In this document: piece by piece, positions 7,106 to 17,494 of the stretch
Layout: every line of letters begins with the position of its first letter
Numbering within the stretch: the stretch's first letter is position 1
Assembly: GCA_031378125.1 (NCBI GenBank)
Contig: JANNDW010000493.1
Coordinates: 1 to 17,494 of the forward strand
DNA: 17,494 bases
Direction: 5' to 3'
Origin: LGRD01 sp031378125
GTDB taxonomy: Bacteria; Pseudomonadota; Gammaproteobacteria; Burkholderiales; Burkholderiaceae_C
The notes under the pieces: generated by a model
The model's input: only the letters and a program-made list of their open reading frames with translations
The model's database searches: none
What the model was told of the DNA's origin: nothing
Made by a program: the position numbers and the translations under genes

Positions 7106-8230
7106 TTAGCGGCGGAACTTGCCGTCGCGGCTGATGATCGACAGGTCGGCGTAGTCCAGCCCGGTGTGGTCGGTCGCGCTGTAGCTGACCTTGAGCCCGC
7201 CCAGGTCGTAGTTATTCATGCTCTCCAGCGCCCGGATCAGCGATTCGGAACCCGGGTTGCCGCCGGCGCGCCGCAGGCCCTCCACCAACACCTTGGCGCC
7301 GGCAAAACCTTCCATCATGGCCGGCGAAATCTCGGCGCTGCCCTTGGCCGCGGCGAGGTCGGTGAGTTCCTTCACCATCGCCACGGCCAGCGCGCGCTCG
7401 CCCGGAAAGACCTGGGTCACCACCGTGCCGTGGGCATTTTCGGCCAACGCTTTGATGAAGCCCGCGGACGCGTTGTTGGACAAGGTGACGATCTGCGCGC
7501 GCGAGCCGGCCGCCCGGATCTGCTTGACCCCATCGACCACCGCCAGGTTGGTGCCGATGAACACGATGGCCTGAGGCGCGGCCTCGGCGATCTTCTTCAC
7601 CAGCGGCGCGAAATCGGGTTTGGCACGGTCGAACTTTTCGCTCATCACCGGCTTCAACTTGAGCTTGTCGAAGCCCTTCATCGCCCCGGCGGCGCCGTCG
7701 TTGCCGAATGAATCATTGACCTGCAACAGGGCAATCCGATCAATGCCGATCGAGCCCAGGTGCATCACCGCCTTTTCGGCTTCGCGCTGGTAGGTGGCGC
7801 GCACGTTGAAGACATAGCGGTTCACCGGTTCGTGCAGCACCATCGCGCCGGTGGAGGGCGCCACCAGCGGCACCTTGTACAACGCCAGCAACGGCAGAAT
7901 GGCTTCGTTGTGCGGTGTGCCGCGGGTCAGGAACAGCGCGATGACCTTGCGTTCGGTGATCAGAATGCGGGCGTTTTCCGCCGCCAGCTTGGGCTCGAAC
8001 TGGTCGTCCAGGCTGATCAGTTCGATCTTCTGGCCGTTGATGCCGCCCCGTGCATTCACGGCGTCGAAGTACAGCTTGGCGCCTTCGGAGATTTCCTTGA
8101 CGCTGCCAGCAGAGATGCCGGAGTAGCCGGCCGTCTGCCCCACGAGGATTTGTGCCAGCAGCGCGGGGCTGCCCAGCAGGGCCACCGCCCCCAACGCGAA
8201 CCCGCGCAACAGTTTTGCAAGTGATGCCAT
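7106..8230 (-). CDS. ABC transporter periplasmic substrate-binding protein, LivK/branched-chain type
   Basis: 374 residues with an N-terminal signal peptide (basic start, then LLRGFALGAVALLGSPALLA, cleavage near residue 26). The mature part has the type 1 periplasmic-binding fold of the HAAT family: ILVGQTAGYSG at the start, GAKLYFDAVNARGGINGQKI, LALYKVPLVAPSTGA, and later VFIGTNLAVVDGVKQIRAAG. It would capture a solute in the periplasm and hand it to a LivHMGF-type membrane complex. No permease gene adjoins it here; the LivM fragment at the left edge is a possible but unproven partner. The start is supported by GGAGG at 8236-8240 on the minus strand, five bases before the ATG. The ligand cannot be predicted. 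Confidence 0.92.
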   Translation of the reverse strand: MASLAKLLRGFALGAVALLGSPALLAQILVGQTAGYSGISAGSVKEISEGAKLYFDAVNARGGINGQKIELISLDDQFEPKLAAENARILITERKVIALFLTRGTPHNEAILPLLALYKVPLVAPSTGAMVLHEPVNRYVFNVRATYQREAEKAVMHLGSIGIDRIALLQVNDSFGNDGAAGAMKGFDKLKLKPVMSEKFDRAKPDFAPLVKKIAEAAPQAIVFIGTNLAVVDGVKQIRAAGSRAQIVTLSNNASAGFIKALAENAHGTVVTQVFPGERALAVAMVKELTDLAAAKGSAEISPAMMEGFAGAKVLVEGLRRAGGNPGSESLIRALESMNNYDLGGLKVSYSATDHTGLDYADLSIISRDGKFRR

Positions 8231-8404
8231 GGTGGCCTCCGGCCAGGCGCCGTCAACGGCTGTTTAGGCATGGTGCCACATTCGCCAAGAAGCCCGACCA
8301 TGCCGGCGCCTGCAGGTTTTCAGATGCAGCGCCGATGAACCCGTGCCGATCTGGATCGATCGGCGGCCGGGGCACCGGCCGCGCACGGGTGCCAGAATCC
8401 GCGC

Positions 8405-8550
8405 ATGCTGCCGCGCTCACCACGTATCGTGCCCTGGCTGCTGGCCACCGTTGCGATCGGTGATGCCGGTGCGATGTGGATGTCGCGCATCGACCTGGCG
8501 CGCCAGCGCGAGGCGTTCGAGACCGATGCGCGCATCGTGCACCGCCTGCA
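8405..8550 (+). pseudogene. N-terminal remnant of a membrane sensor protein (histidine-kinase type)
   Basis: From the ATG at 8405 about 48 residues read LPRSPRIVPWLLATVAIGDA as a membrane anchor, then SRIDLARQREAFETDARIVH. From memory this matches the N-terminus of CHASE-type sensor histidine kinases in Burkholderiales, where the text continues into a periplasmic sensing domain. Here homology stops at HRL, and the frame runs directly into the ankyrin-repeat gene, which has its own ribosome-binding site and signal peptide. No kinase or transmitter domain exists nearby. It is best read as a truncated gene fused by deletion to its neighbour; a deliberate membrane-anchored fusion is the less likely alternative. 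Confidence 0.5.
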
Positions 8551-8558
8551 ACAAGCTC

Positions 8559-8564
8559 AAGGAG
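8559..8564 (+). promoter_or_regulatory. Ribosome-binding site deciding the ankyrin gene start
   Basis: AAGGAG lies eight bases before the ATG at 8573, from which a clean signal peptide is translated. This favours 8573 over the in-frame ATG at 8405. Confidence 0.65.
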
Positions 8565-8572
8565 CTGCTGAA

Positions 8573-9262
8573 ATGGGGTGCATCGCACTGGTGATGGCCG
8601 CCGCCGCGGCGGTGTGGGCCGCCACGCCCGCGGCCGCGCAGACCGCGCCGAGCGCGGCGCAGGTGGCCGCCTACACGGGGCTGCATGCGGCCGCGCAGCG
8701 CGGCGACATGTCGGCATTGCAGCAAGCCCTGATCGCCAGGAGCGATGTCAACGCGCGCGACCCGCAGGGCCGCACACCGCTGCATGTGGCCGCGTTCGCG
8801 AAACGGCGCGACGCGATTCGTGCGTTGGCCAAGGCTGGCGCCGATTTTGGCGCGCTGGAGAACGACCGCTACGACGCGGTGACGATCGCATCGGTCGCGA
8901 ATGACGAAGAAACGCTGCGGCTGTTGCTGTCGCTCGGCGCGAGCGCCAAGCTCACCACCAGCCGTTACGACGGCACCGCGTTGATCGCCGCGGCGCACCT
9001 GGGCCACGACGGCGTGGTGCGCCAACTGATCGCGGCCGGCGCGCCGCTGGACCATGTGAACAACCTGCACTGGACCGCGCTGATCGAATCCATCGTGCTG
9101 GGCGACGGCGGGCGCAGGCATGTTGAAAGCCTGCGCGCGCTGGTGGAAGCCGGGGCCAGCACGAAGCTCACCGACCGCGAAGGCCGCACACCGCTGGCAC
9201 TGGCGCAATCGCGCGGCCATGCAGAGATGGTGCGCATCCTGCAACAGGCCGGCGCCCGGTAA
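8573..9262 (+). CDS. Periplasmic ankyrin-repeat protein
   Basis: 229 residues from the ATG at 8573. Residues 1-23 form a Sec signal peptide ending PAAAQ, so the protein is probably periplasmic. The rest is about six ankyrin repeats: TGLHAAAQRGDMSALQQAL, then GRTPLHVAAFAKRRDAIRAL, YDAVTIASVANDEETLRLLL, GTALIAAAHLGHDGVVRQLI, a longer one with an insertion GDGGRRHVES, and a last GRTPLALAQSRGHAEMVRIL. Ankyrin repeats bind other proteins; in periplasmic bacterial cases the partner is often a neighbouring enzyme such as a catalase or peroxidase. The convergent neighbour contains a dihaem peroxidase-like domain, which makes a link imaginable but unproven. The reading frame continues upstream into a sensor-kinase scrap. 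Confidence 0.88.
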   Translation: MGCIALVMAAAAAVWAATPAAAQTAPSAAQVAAYTGLHAAAQRGDMSALQQALIARSDVNARDPQGRTPLHVAAFAKRRDAIRALAKAGADFGALENDRYDAVTIASVANDEETLRLLLSLGASAKLTTSRYDGTALIAAAHLGHDGVVRQLIAAGAPLDHVNNLHWTALIESIVLGDGGRRHVESLRALVEAGASTKLTDREGRTPLALAQSRGHAEMVRILQQAGAR

Positions 9263-9265
9263 GGG

Positions 9266-9293
9266 CCGGCCTCGACCCGGCTCGCGAGGCCGG
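9266..9293. terminator. Hairpin between convergent genes, possible bidirectional terminator
   Basis: CCGGCCTCG (9266-9274) pairs exactly with CGAGGCCGG (9285-9293) across a ten-base loop. It begins four bases after the ankyrin stop and ends just before the end of the oxidase gene on the other strand. No T-run is present, so Rho-independent function is uncertain. Confidence 0.45.
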
Positions 9294-9304
9294 GCCGGCC
9301 GGCA

Positions 9305-12300
9305 TCAATTCGGAGCAAGGCGTGCCGCCGGAATGATCACGTAGCTGGTGGTGCCCGGCAGCCGCCAGTTCAACTGCATCACCGCACCGCCGCCCCGTTC
9401 GTAGTACTCCACGGTGACGGTGTAGCGCTGCCCGGCGGTCAGGCTGACGTTGCCGCTGGTGTTGTTGGTGGGCGCGTGGTCGGTCCAGTTGTTGATGACC
9501 TGCACACCGTTGACCCACACCCGCACGCCGTCGTCGGAGTAGCTGCGGAAGCGGTAGCTGCCCGTGGTCGTCGGCGCGATCGTGCCGGTCCAGCGCACCG
9601 AGAAGTTGTCGGTGTTGATGCCCGCGCCCGGTGATCCGCTGCCCCAGTTGAAGTTGATCGCTTCGGTGCGGGTCAAGGCCGGCGTGCCGCTCAGGCTGAT
9701 GTTGTTGAAGTAGTTGCCGGTCAAGCCCGACGCGACCACCGGTGACGGCGCCGCGCCCTCTTCACTGCCGATCTCACGCAGGTAGGCGGCAATCTTGGGC
9801 AGGTCGGTATCGCCGACGGTGACATTGGTGTGCGCCCGCACCGCGGCTTCCAGCGTGGCGGCCGAACCGTCGTGCAGATACGGCGCGGTGGCCCACACAT
9901 CGCGCAAGGTCGGCACATCGATGCCGCTTAGCGCGCCACCCAGCCGCTGGCCGCTGCTCGGTTTGAGCGTGCCGACATTGGACAAGGTGTTGGCGCCGCT
10001 GTTGGTGAACGCCGGGCCGCTGTGGCACGAGGCGCAGTTCAGGCTGGTGAAGAGCAGCTTGCCCTCGGCCGCGGTGGCCGACAGCGTGGTGGCGCTCGGC
10101 CGATATGGGCTGGCATCGAACGTGTTGAGCGAGCCGACGTACGCCGCCAGCGCATCCAGGTCGGCCGACACGCCGGCCTTGGCGGTGCCCAGCGGCTGGC
10201 TGCGCGTGCCGGTGTTGAACTGCGCATCGCTCATCAAGCCGGTGCCGCCGGCCAGGGTGCGGATCTGGCCTTCGAAGTCCTGCACTTCGTCGAAGTTGTT
10301 GCTCCAGTGCAGGAAGCCCTGCGCGCCCGAGCGGCCACGCAAACTGATGGTGTTGCGCAGGCCTTCGCCGAAGCCGGTCAGGTCCCACACCCGGCCGTCA
10401 TGGCCGCCGTCGTTGTGACAACTGGCGCAGCTCATGTAGCGGTCGCGTGCCAGGCGCTGGTCGCGGGCGTCGTAGAAAAACTGCTTGCCGCGCAGGACCG
10501 CGGCCGTCAGCCTTTCTGTCGCTACCGAATTCAGCGTGGCGAGAGACGGCACACTGGCCAGCCCTTGGTTGCGCAGCGGGCGCAGGTCGAACACACCGAC
10601 GCTGCGGTCCATGAAGTTGCTGACGAACAGCGTGTTGCCGTCGGCCGACATCGCCAGGCCTTGCGGCGCGCGGCCCACGTCGAAGCGCATCACCTCGCGC
10701 CGGCCGTGCGCATCGACCACCGCCACCTCGCGGCTGGTCTCCAGCGCCACGAACAGGTAGATGCCGTTCGGGTCGAACAGCGCCGCACTGGCCATGCTGG
10801 CGTTGTCGTGGTCGATGCGCGCGGCCAGGGTTTCCTGGTTCGTCGCCAGGTCGATGCGCGAGCTGATGGCGCGCACGGTGTTCTGGAAGTTCAGGCCATT
10901 GCCGTTGCGCAGACTGCCGCGCCCGATGTTGTCTTGCTTGGACGGCACCCAGGCCTGCGAAGCGTCGGGCGAGATCACCGCCGCGCCCAGGTAGTTGGGC
11001 ACGCCGCTGCCCTGGTTCTCGGCGTCGGATTTGTCGCTGTGGGCCAGCACCGTCGTGCCGAGCAGGTTCATCGCCGCGGTGCCGATTCTCAACACCTCGG
11101 CGCCGCCGCTGGCCGTGTTTACCGCCGCCGTGCCTTCGCCCGCCAGCGGCGCCGTGACGAAGCGCGACACGTAGGCCGTGGCCCCGTCGGCGCTGATGGA
11201 CACGTGCCGCGGGTTGCCGCCCACGACAGCACTGGCGAGCTGCGCATAGCTGCTGGTACCGAGCTTGAGCACCTGTCCGGTGGCCTCCAGGGCCACCAGC
11301 GCGAAGCCGCCGCTGGCCGACATGGCGATGCCGAAAGGTTGCGACGCGCGTGGCAGCGTCAACGTGCGGTTGATGGCCAGCGTGCCCGGGTCGATCACGC
11401 TGATCGTCGCGCTTTGTTTGTTGCTGACCCACAGCATGCCATTCGGCGCGACGGCGATCGTGCGCGGCGCCATGCCCACCGTGATCTCGGCCAGCTTGGC
11501 GCGGGTGATCGCGTCGAACACCGACACTGAATCGTTGTCCTGGTTCACCACCCACAGCCGGTGGTTGGCGCCGCTGCGCGGCTCGACCACGAGGTTCGAC
11601 GAGGCGCTGGGCGGTTGCGGGCTGAGCGGCAGGTAGATGGTCTGCAGCACCGTGACGCGCTGCTCGACGCCGCGGTCATCGATCGCGGTCAGGGTCACGA
11701 AGTACAGGCCCGGCGCGCTGTAGCTGTGGGTTGCCGTGGGCGAGCTTGAGTACGCCGTCTCGGCGCTGCCGTCGCCGAAGTTCCACTTGTATTGCGGGTT
11801 GATGCCGTTGGAGCTGGCGCTGAACGTGGCCGCCGAACCCGACTGCATGGCCACCGGCGCCACCGGCACGGTGACCACCAGCGCGGGCGCGCCGCTGATC
11901 GTCCAGGTGAAGCTGGCGCTGGCGGAGTTGACGCCATCGCTGGCGGCCACCACCACGTTGAACGTGCCAGCCGCCGTCGGCGAGCCCGTGATGGCACCGG
12001 TGATGCCGTTCAGGCTAATTCCGGGCGGTAAGCCAGTGGCGCCGAAACCCAGCACATCGCCATTCGGATCGGTGGCGTTGAGCTGCAGGTTGACCGGCGT
12101 GCCGATGGTGGATGCCTGGTCGCCCGGGTTCGTCAGCGTAGGCGTGATGGCCGGGTTCGGCGTGGCCGCGACATTCATCCGCACCATCTTTGCCACCGAC
12201 GGCACACCCGCCGTGTTCAGCACGAACACCATGTAGAACCCGGGGGGTGCGTCGCCCGCGCGCGTGGGGGCCTGCACCGACAGTTCGTTGCCGTTGGTGG

Positions 12301-13759
12301 TGTAGGTCAGCTCAACCAGGCGCTGCTCCATGTTCCAGCTGTGCGTCACCGAGCCTGTCTTGATCAGAACGACGCGCCCGACCGGTGTGCTCCCCGCCAC
12401 CTGCAGCTTGAAAGTCTTGCCGATGTCCAGCACCGTCGGTGCGGTGGTGATGCTGGGCCGGGCCGCCAGCACGCCGCCACTGTTGAACAGATAGGGCGGG
12501 TAGTACAGCTCGATGTTGGTGTTGTTCTGCGGCCCCGGTGCGCCGCCGCCGCCCACCAGCACGGTGGCGTCGGGCATCAGCATCGCCACCGAGTGGTACA
12601 GCCGCGCGCGGTTGCCGCTGGCGCCTTGCGTCCAGCCGCCGGTGTCGGGGTTCCAGATCTCGGCGATGTTGTTGACATCGGTCAACTCGTTCCAGACCCG
12701 GCTGCCGCCGGTGGCCAGCACCTTGCCGTCGGCCAGGATCGTGCCGTTGACGAGGCGGCGCTGGGTCGACATCGATTGTGTCGGCGTGAAGGTGGGCGCC
12801 GGCCCGCGAATGTCGATCACCGCGGCGCCGTTGGAGTTGCCGCCGAACTGCAGAATGCGGCCGGGCCGGAACATCGCCGCGCTGGCGTCGCTGCCGGTGT
12901 AGGCCGCGTTGAACTGGCCCATCGAGGTGTACGCGCCGTTGCCAGAGGCGTCGATGGTGTACATCCGGCCATTGCTGTCGTAGCCGAACACGCGGCCATC
13001 GGGGGCAATGAAGTTGCGCGGGTACATGAAGTTCAGCGGGCTGGTGTCGGCGCCGCTCAGCAGGCGGAATGTGCCGTCGGTGGCACGCACCTCGGGCCGG
13101 TCGGTGCCGCCGGAGCCGCCCTGGACGTAGGTCTCGCCGTTCAGCAGCGTGGTCGAGCTGGAGTACCAGCGCGCGCGGTTCAGGGTGTTGCCGGCGGCCA
13201 GCGAACCTGGCACCTGCGAGCCAGGCGGCAGCGGATAGGGCGCGGGTGTGAACACGTTCGAGCTGTTGTTGCCCGTGTTGGTGGTGCCGGTTCCCGTCCA
13301 GTTGTCGCCCCCGGCCACGAACACCTCGCCGGAGCTGGGCAACACCAGTTGCGAGCTGCAAAAAATGTCGGCCAGCGTGTCCTTGTTGATCGTCAGGTGG
13401 CCGCCGTTCAGGCCGCCTTCCGGGTCCCAGATGTCATAGATGAACTTGCCGGTTTGTCGGCCGGTGCCGTCGGTGCCGTAGCTCATCAGCCGGCCGTCCG
13501 GCAACATCACCAGGTGCAGCGGGATCAGCGGCCAGTTGTAGACCGGCGACCACATGCCACGCGTGTTGGCGTCGGCCGGGATGTTGCTCGGCACGAAGAC
13601 GGCGTCGGCTCGCCGGCGCGCGTCTTCCCCCGCGGGTGACGCCGTGCCGGCTGCCGGAGCGGGGTCGTCGCTGTTGCCGCCGCAAGCCACCAGCAGGCTG
13701 GCGGCGGCTGCGCAGAGCAACAGTTTGACGGACGGGCTGGAGGCAGGGGCGTTCTTCAT
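9305..13759 (-). CDS. Multidomain lipoprotein: copper-radical (galactose/glyoxal-type) oxidase fused to Ig/PKD, YVTN propeller, dihaem cytochrome c and PA14 domains
   Basis: 1484 residues. An N-terminal lipobox (SLLVAC, Cys26) predicts a lipoprotein. Residues about 55-530 are a kelch propeller plus the DUF1929-type domain of copper-radical oxidases, which turn alcohols or aldehydes into aldehydes or acids and O2 into H2O2. Cys134 (IFCSSQ) and Tyr199 (RARWYSS) fit the cross-linked cofactor; Tyr388-His389 (RLYHS) and His473 (GSVTHSW) fit the copper ligands. Next come an Ig-like domain (about 540-622), a PKD domain (about 625-710, FGDGS), a YVTN-type propeller (about 720-1060), a dihaem cytochrome c / MauG-CcP-like domain with CASCH at 1111-1115 and 1242-1246 and APYLHDGSAATLE at about 1292, and a PA14 domain (about 1345-1470). 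The start has GAAAGG six bases upstream. Most copper-radical oxidases end after the first two domains, so the haem fusion is unusual. The substrate is unknown. Confidence 0.92.
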   Translation of the reverse strand: MKNAPASSPSVKLLLCAAAASLLVACGGNSDDPAPAAGTASPAGEDARRRADAVFVPSNIPADANTRGMWSPVYNWPLIPLHLVMLPDGRLMSYGTDGTGRQTGKFIYDIWDPEGGLNGGHLTINKDTLADIFCSSQLVLPSSGEVFVAGGDNWTGTGTTNTGNNSSNVFTPAPYPLPPGSQVPGSLAAGNTLNRARWYSSSTTLLNGETYVQGGSGGTDRPEVRATDGTFRLLSGADTSPLNFMYPRNFIAPDGRVFGYDSNGRMYTIDASGNGAYTSMGQFNAAYTGSDASAAMFRPGRILQFGGNSNGAAVIDIRGPAPTFTPTQSMSTQRRLVNGTILADGKVLATGGSRVWNELTDVNNIAEIWNPDTGGWTQGASGNRARLYHSVAMLMPDATVLVGGGGAPGPQNNTNIELYYPPYLFNSGGVLAARPSITTAPTVLDIGKTFKLQVAGSTPVGRVVLIKTGSVTHSWNMEQRLVELTYTTNGNELSVQAPTRAGDAPPGFYMVFVLNTAGVPSVAKMVRMNVAATPNPAITPTLTNPGDQASTIGTPVNLQLNATDPNGDVLGFGATGLPPGISLNGITGAITGSPTAAGTFNVVVAASDGVNSASASFTWTISGAPALVVTVPVAPVAMQSGSAATFSASSNGINPQYKWNFGDGSAETAYSSSPTATHSYSAPGLYFVTLTAIDDRGVEQRVTVLQTIYLPLSPQPPSASSNLVVEPRSGANHRLWVVNQDNDSVSVFDAITRAKLAEITVGMAPRTIAVAPNGMLWVSNKQSATISVIDPGTLAINRTLTLPRASQPFGIAMSASGGFALVALEATGQVLKLGTSSYAQLASAVVGGNPRHVSISADGATAYVSRFVTAPLAGEGTAAVNTASGGAEVLRIGTAAMNLLGTTVLAHSDKSDAENQGSGVPNYLGAAVISPDASQAWVPSKQDNIGRGSLRNGNGLNFQNTVRAISSRIDLATNQETLAARIDHDNASMASAALFDPNGIYLFVALETSREVAVVDAHGRREVMRFDVGRAPQGLAMSADGNTLFVSNFMDRSVGVFDLRPLRNQGLASVPSLATLNSVATERLTAAVLRGKQFFYDARDQRLARDRYMSCASCHNDGGHDGRVWDLTGFGEGLRNTISLRGRSGAQGFLHWSNNFDEVQDFEGQIRTLAGGTGLMSDAQFNTGTRSQPLGTAKAGVSADLDALAAYVGSLNTFDASPYRPSATTLSATAAEGKLLFTSLNCASCHSGPAFTNSGANTLSNVGTLKPSSGQRLGGALSGIDVPTLRDVWATAPYLHDGSAATLEAAVRAHTNVTVGDTDLPKIAAYLREIGSEEGAAPSPVVASGLTGNYFNNISLSGTPALTRTEAINFNWGSGSPGAGINTDNFSVRWTGTIAPTTTGSYRFRSYSDDGVRVWVNGVQVINNWTDHAPTNNTSGNVSLTAGQRYTVTVEYYERGGGAVMQLNWRLPGTTSYVIIPAARLAPN

Positions 13760-13771
13760 GGGGCGCCTTTC

Positions 13772-13957
13772 GGGCTGCGGGAACTGCTGATGAGCGGTTA
13801 CTCAACTGACATTTGCTTACGCCAGTTTGCGGGGCGGCGGCGCCTTGTGCCAGCCCCTAAGTTGAGGGTGTTTGTGTCGGTGGCCGGCTGTTGGCCGAGC
13901 CAATCAAAGGGTTCTCCCGGGTCTCTAGAATCTGCCGCTTCGCTGCGTTTGCAGCCC
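13772..13957. promoter_or_regulatory. Divergent intergenic region between the oxidase gene and uvrA
   Basis: This 186-base gap holds the promoters of two divergent genes. CTCAACT near 13801 and AGTTGAG near 13859 form a weak inverted repeat. TAGAAT at 13926-13931 could be a -10 box for uvrA, but no -35 box stands at the usual distance. I see no clear LexA box (CTGT-N8-ACAG), terminator or small gene. Confidence 0.35.
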
Positions 13958-13969
13958 AGGAAGCAGCGC

Positions 13970-17494
<3,525 letters not shown>

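Noticed and set aside
10022..11530. 502-codon open frame on the plus strand
   Set aside because: It lies wholly opposite the oxidase fusion gene, which has haem and propeller motifs here. The plus reading has the Arg/His/Ala bias of antisense GC-rich DNA.

Overview
The window is GC-rich DNA that looks like a betaproteobacterial chromosome, most likely Burkholderiales. That is an inference from codon use, the LivM/LivK-type transport genes, and a very long UvrA of a kind I associate with that order. I see no rRNA, tRNA, CRISPR array or intact transposase.

Layout: 1-448 is the 3' end of a LivM-type permease, translationally coupled to an alpha/beta hydrolase (445-1281). Next comes a wrecked secreted-lipase-type gene. 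Its N-terminal piece lies at about 1328-1474 and its C-terminal piece at about 5741-6302; the middle, where the nucleophile would lie, is missing. Between the two pieces sits a foreign-looking, lower-GC block. It holds a secreted Rhs/YD-repeat protein with an unrecognised C-terminal domain (1583-4429), a probable immunity gene (4456-4980), a second small gene that may be an orphan immunity gene (5078-5488), and a scrap of a formyl-CoA transferase gene (about 5503-5733).

From 6395 the sequence returns to ordinary genes: a dienelactone hydrolase (6395-7090, +), a convergent LivK-type binding protein (7106-8230, -), a broken sensor-kinase N-terminus (8405-8550, +), and a periplasmic ankyrin-repeat protein (8573-9262, +).

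The two most striking genes fill the right half. On the minus strand (9305-13759) is a 1484-residue lipoprotein. It joins a copper-radical oxidase with its metal and cofactor residues conserved, two Ig-like domains, a YVTN-type propeller, a two-haem cytochrome c / peroxidase-like domain and a C-terminal PA14 domain. Divergent from it (13970 to the window end, +) is a UvrA-family protein. It is already 1175 codons long, enters a third ATPase unit, and carries a palindrome-rich repeat element read through in frame.

Together the genes suggest solute uptake and hydrolysis at the left, a polymorphic-toxin island that landed in or replaced part of a lipase gene, an extracytoplasmic oxidase system, and DNA repair. 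Functional links between these blocks are not shown by the sequence.
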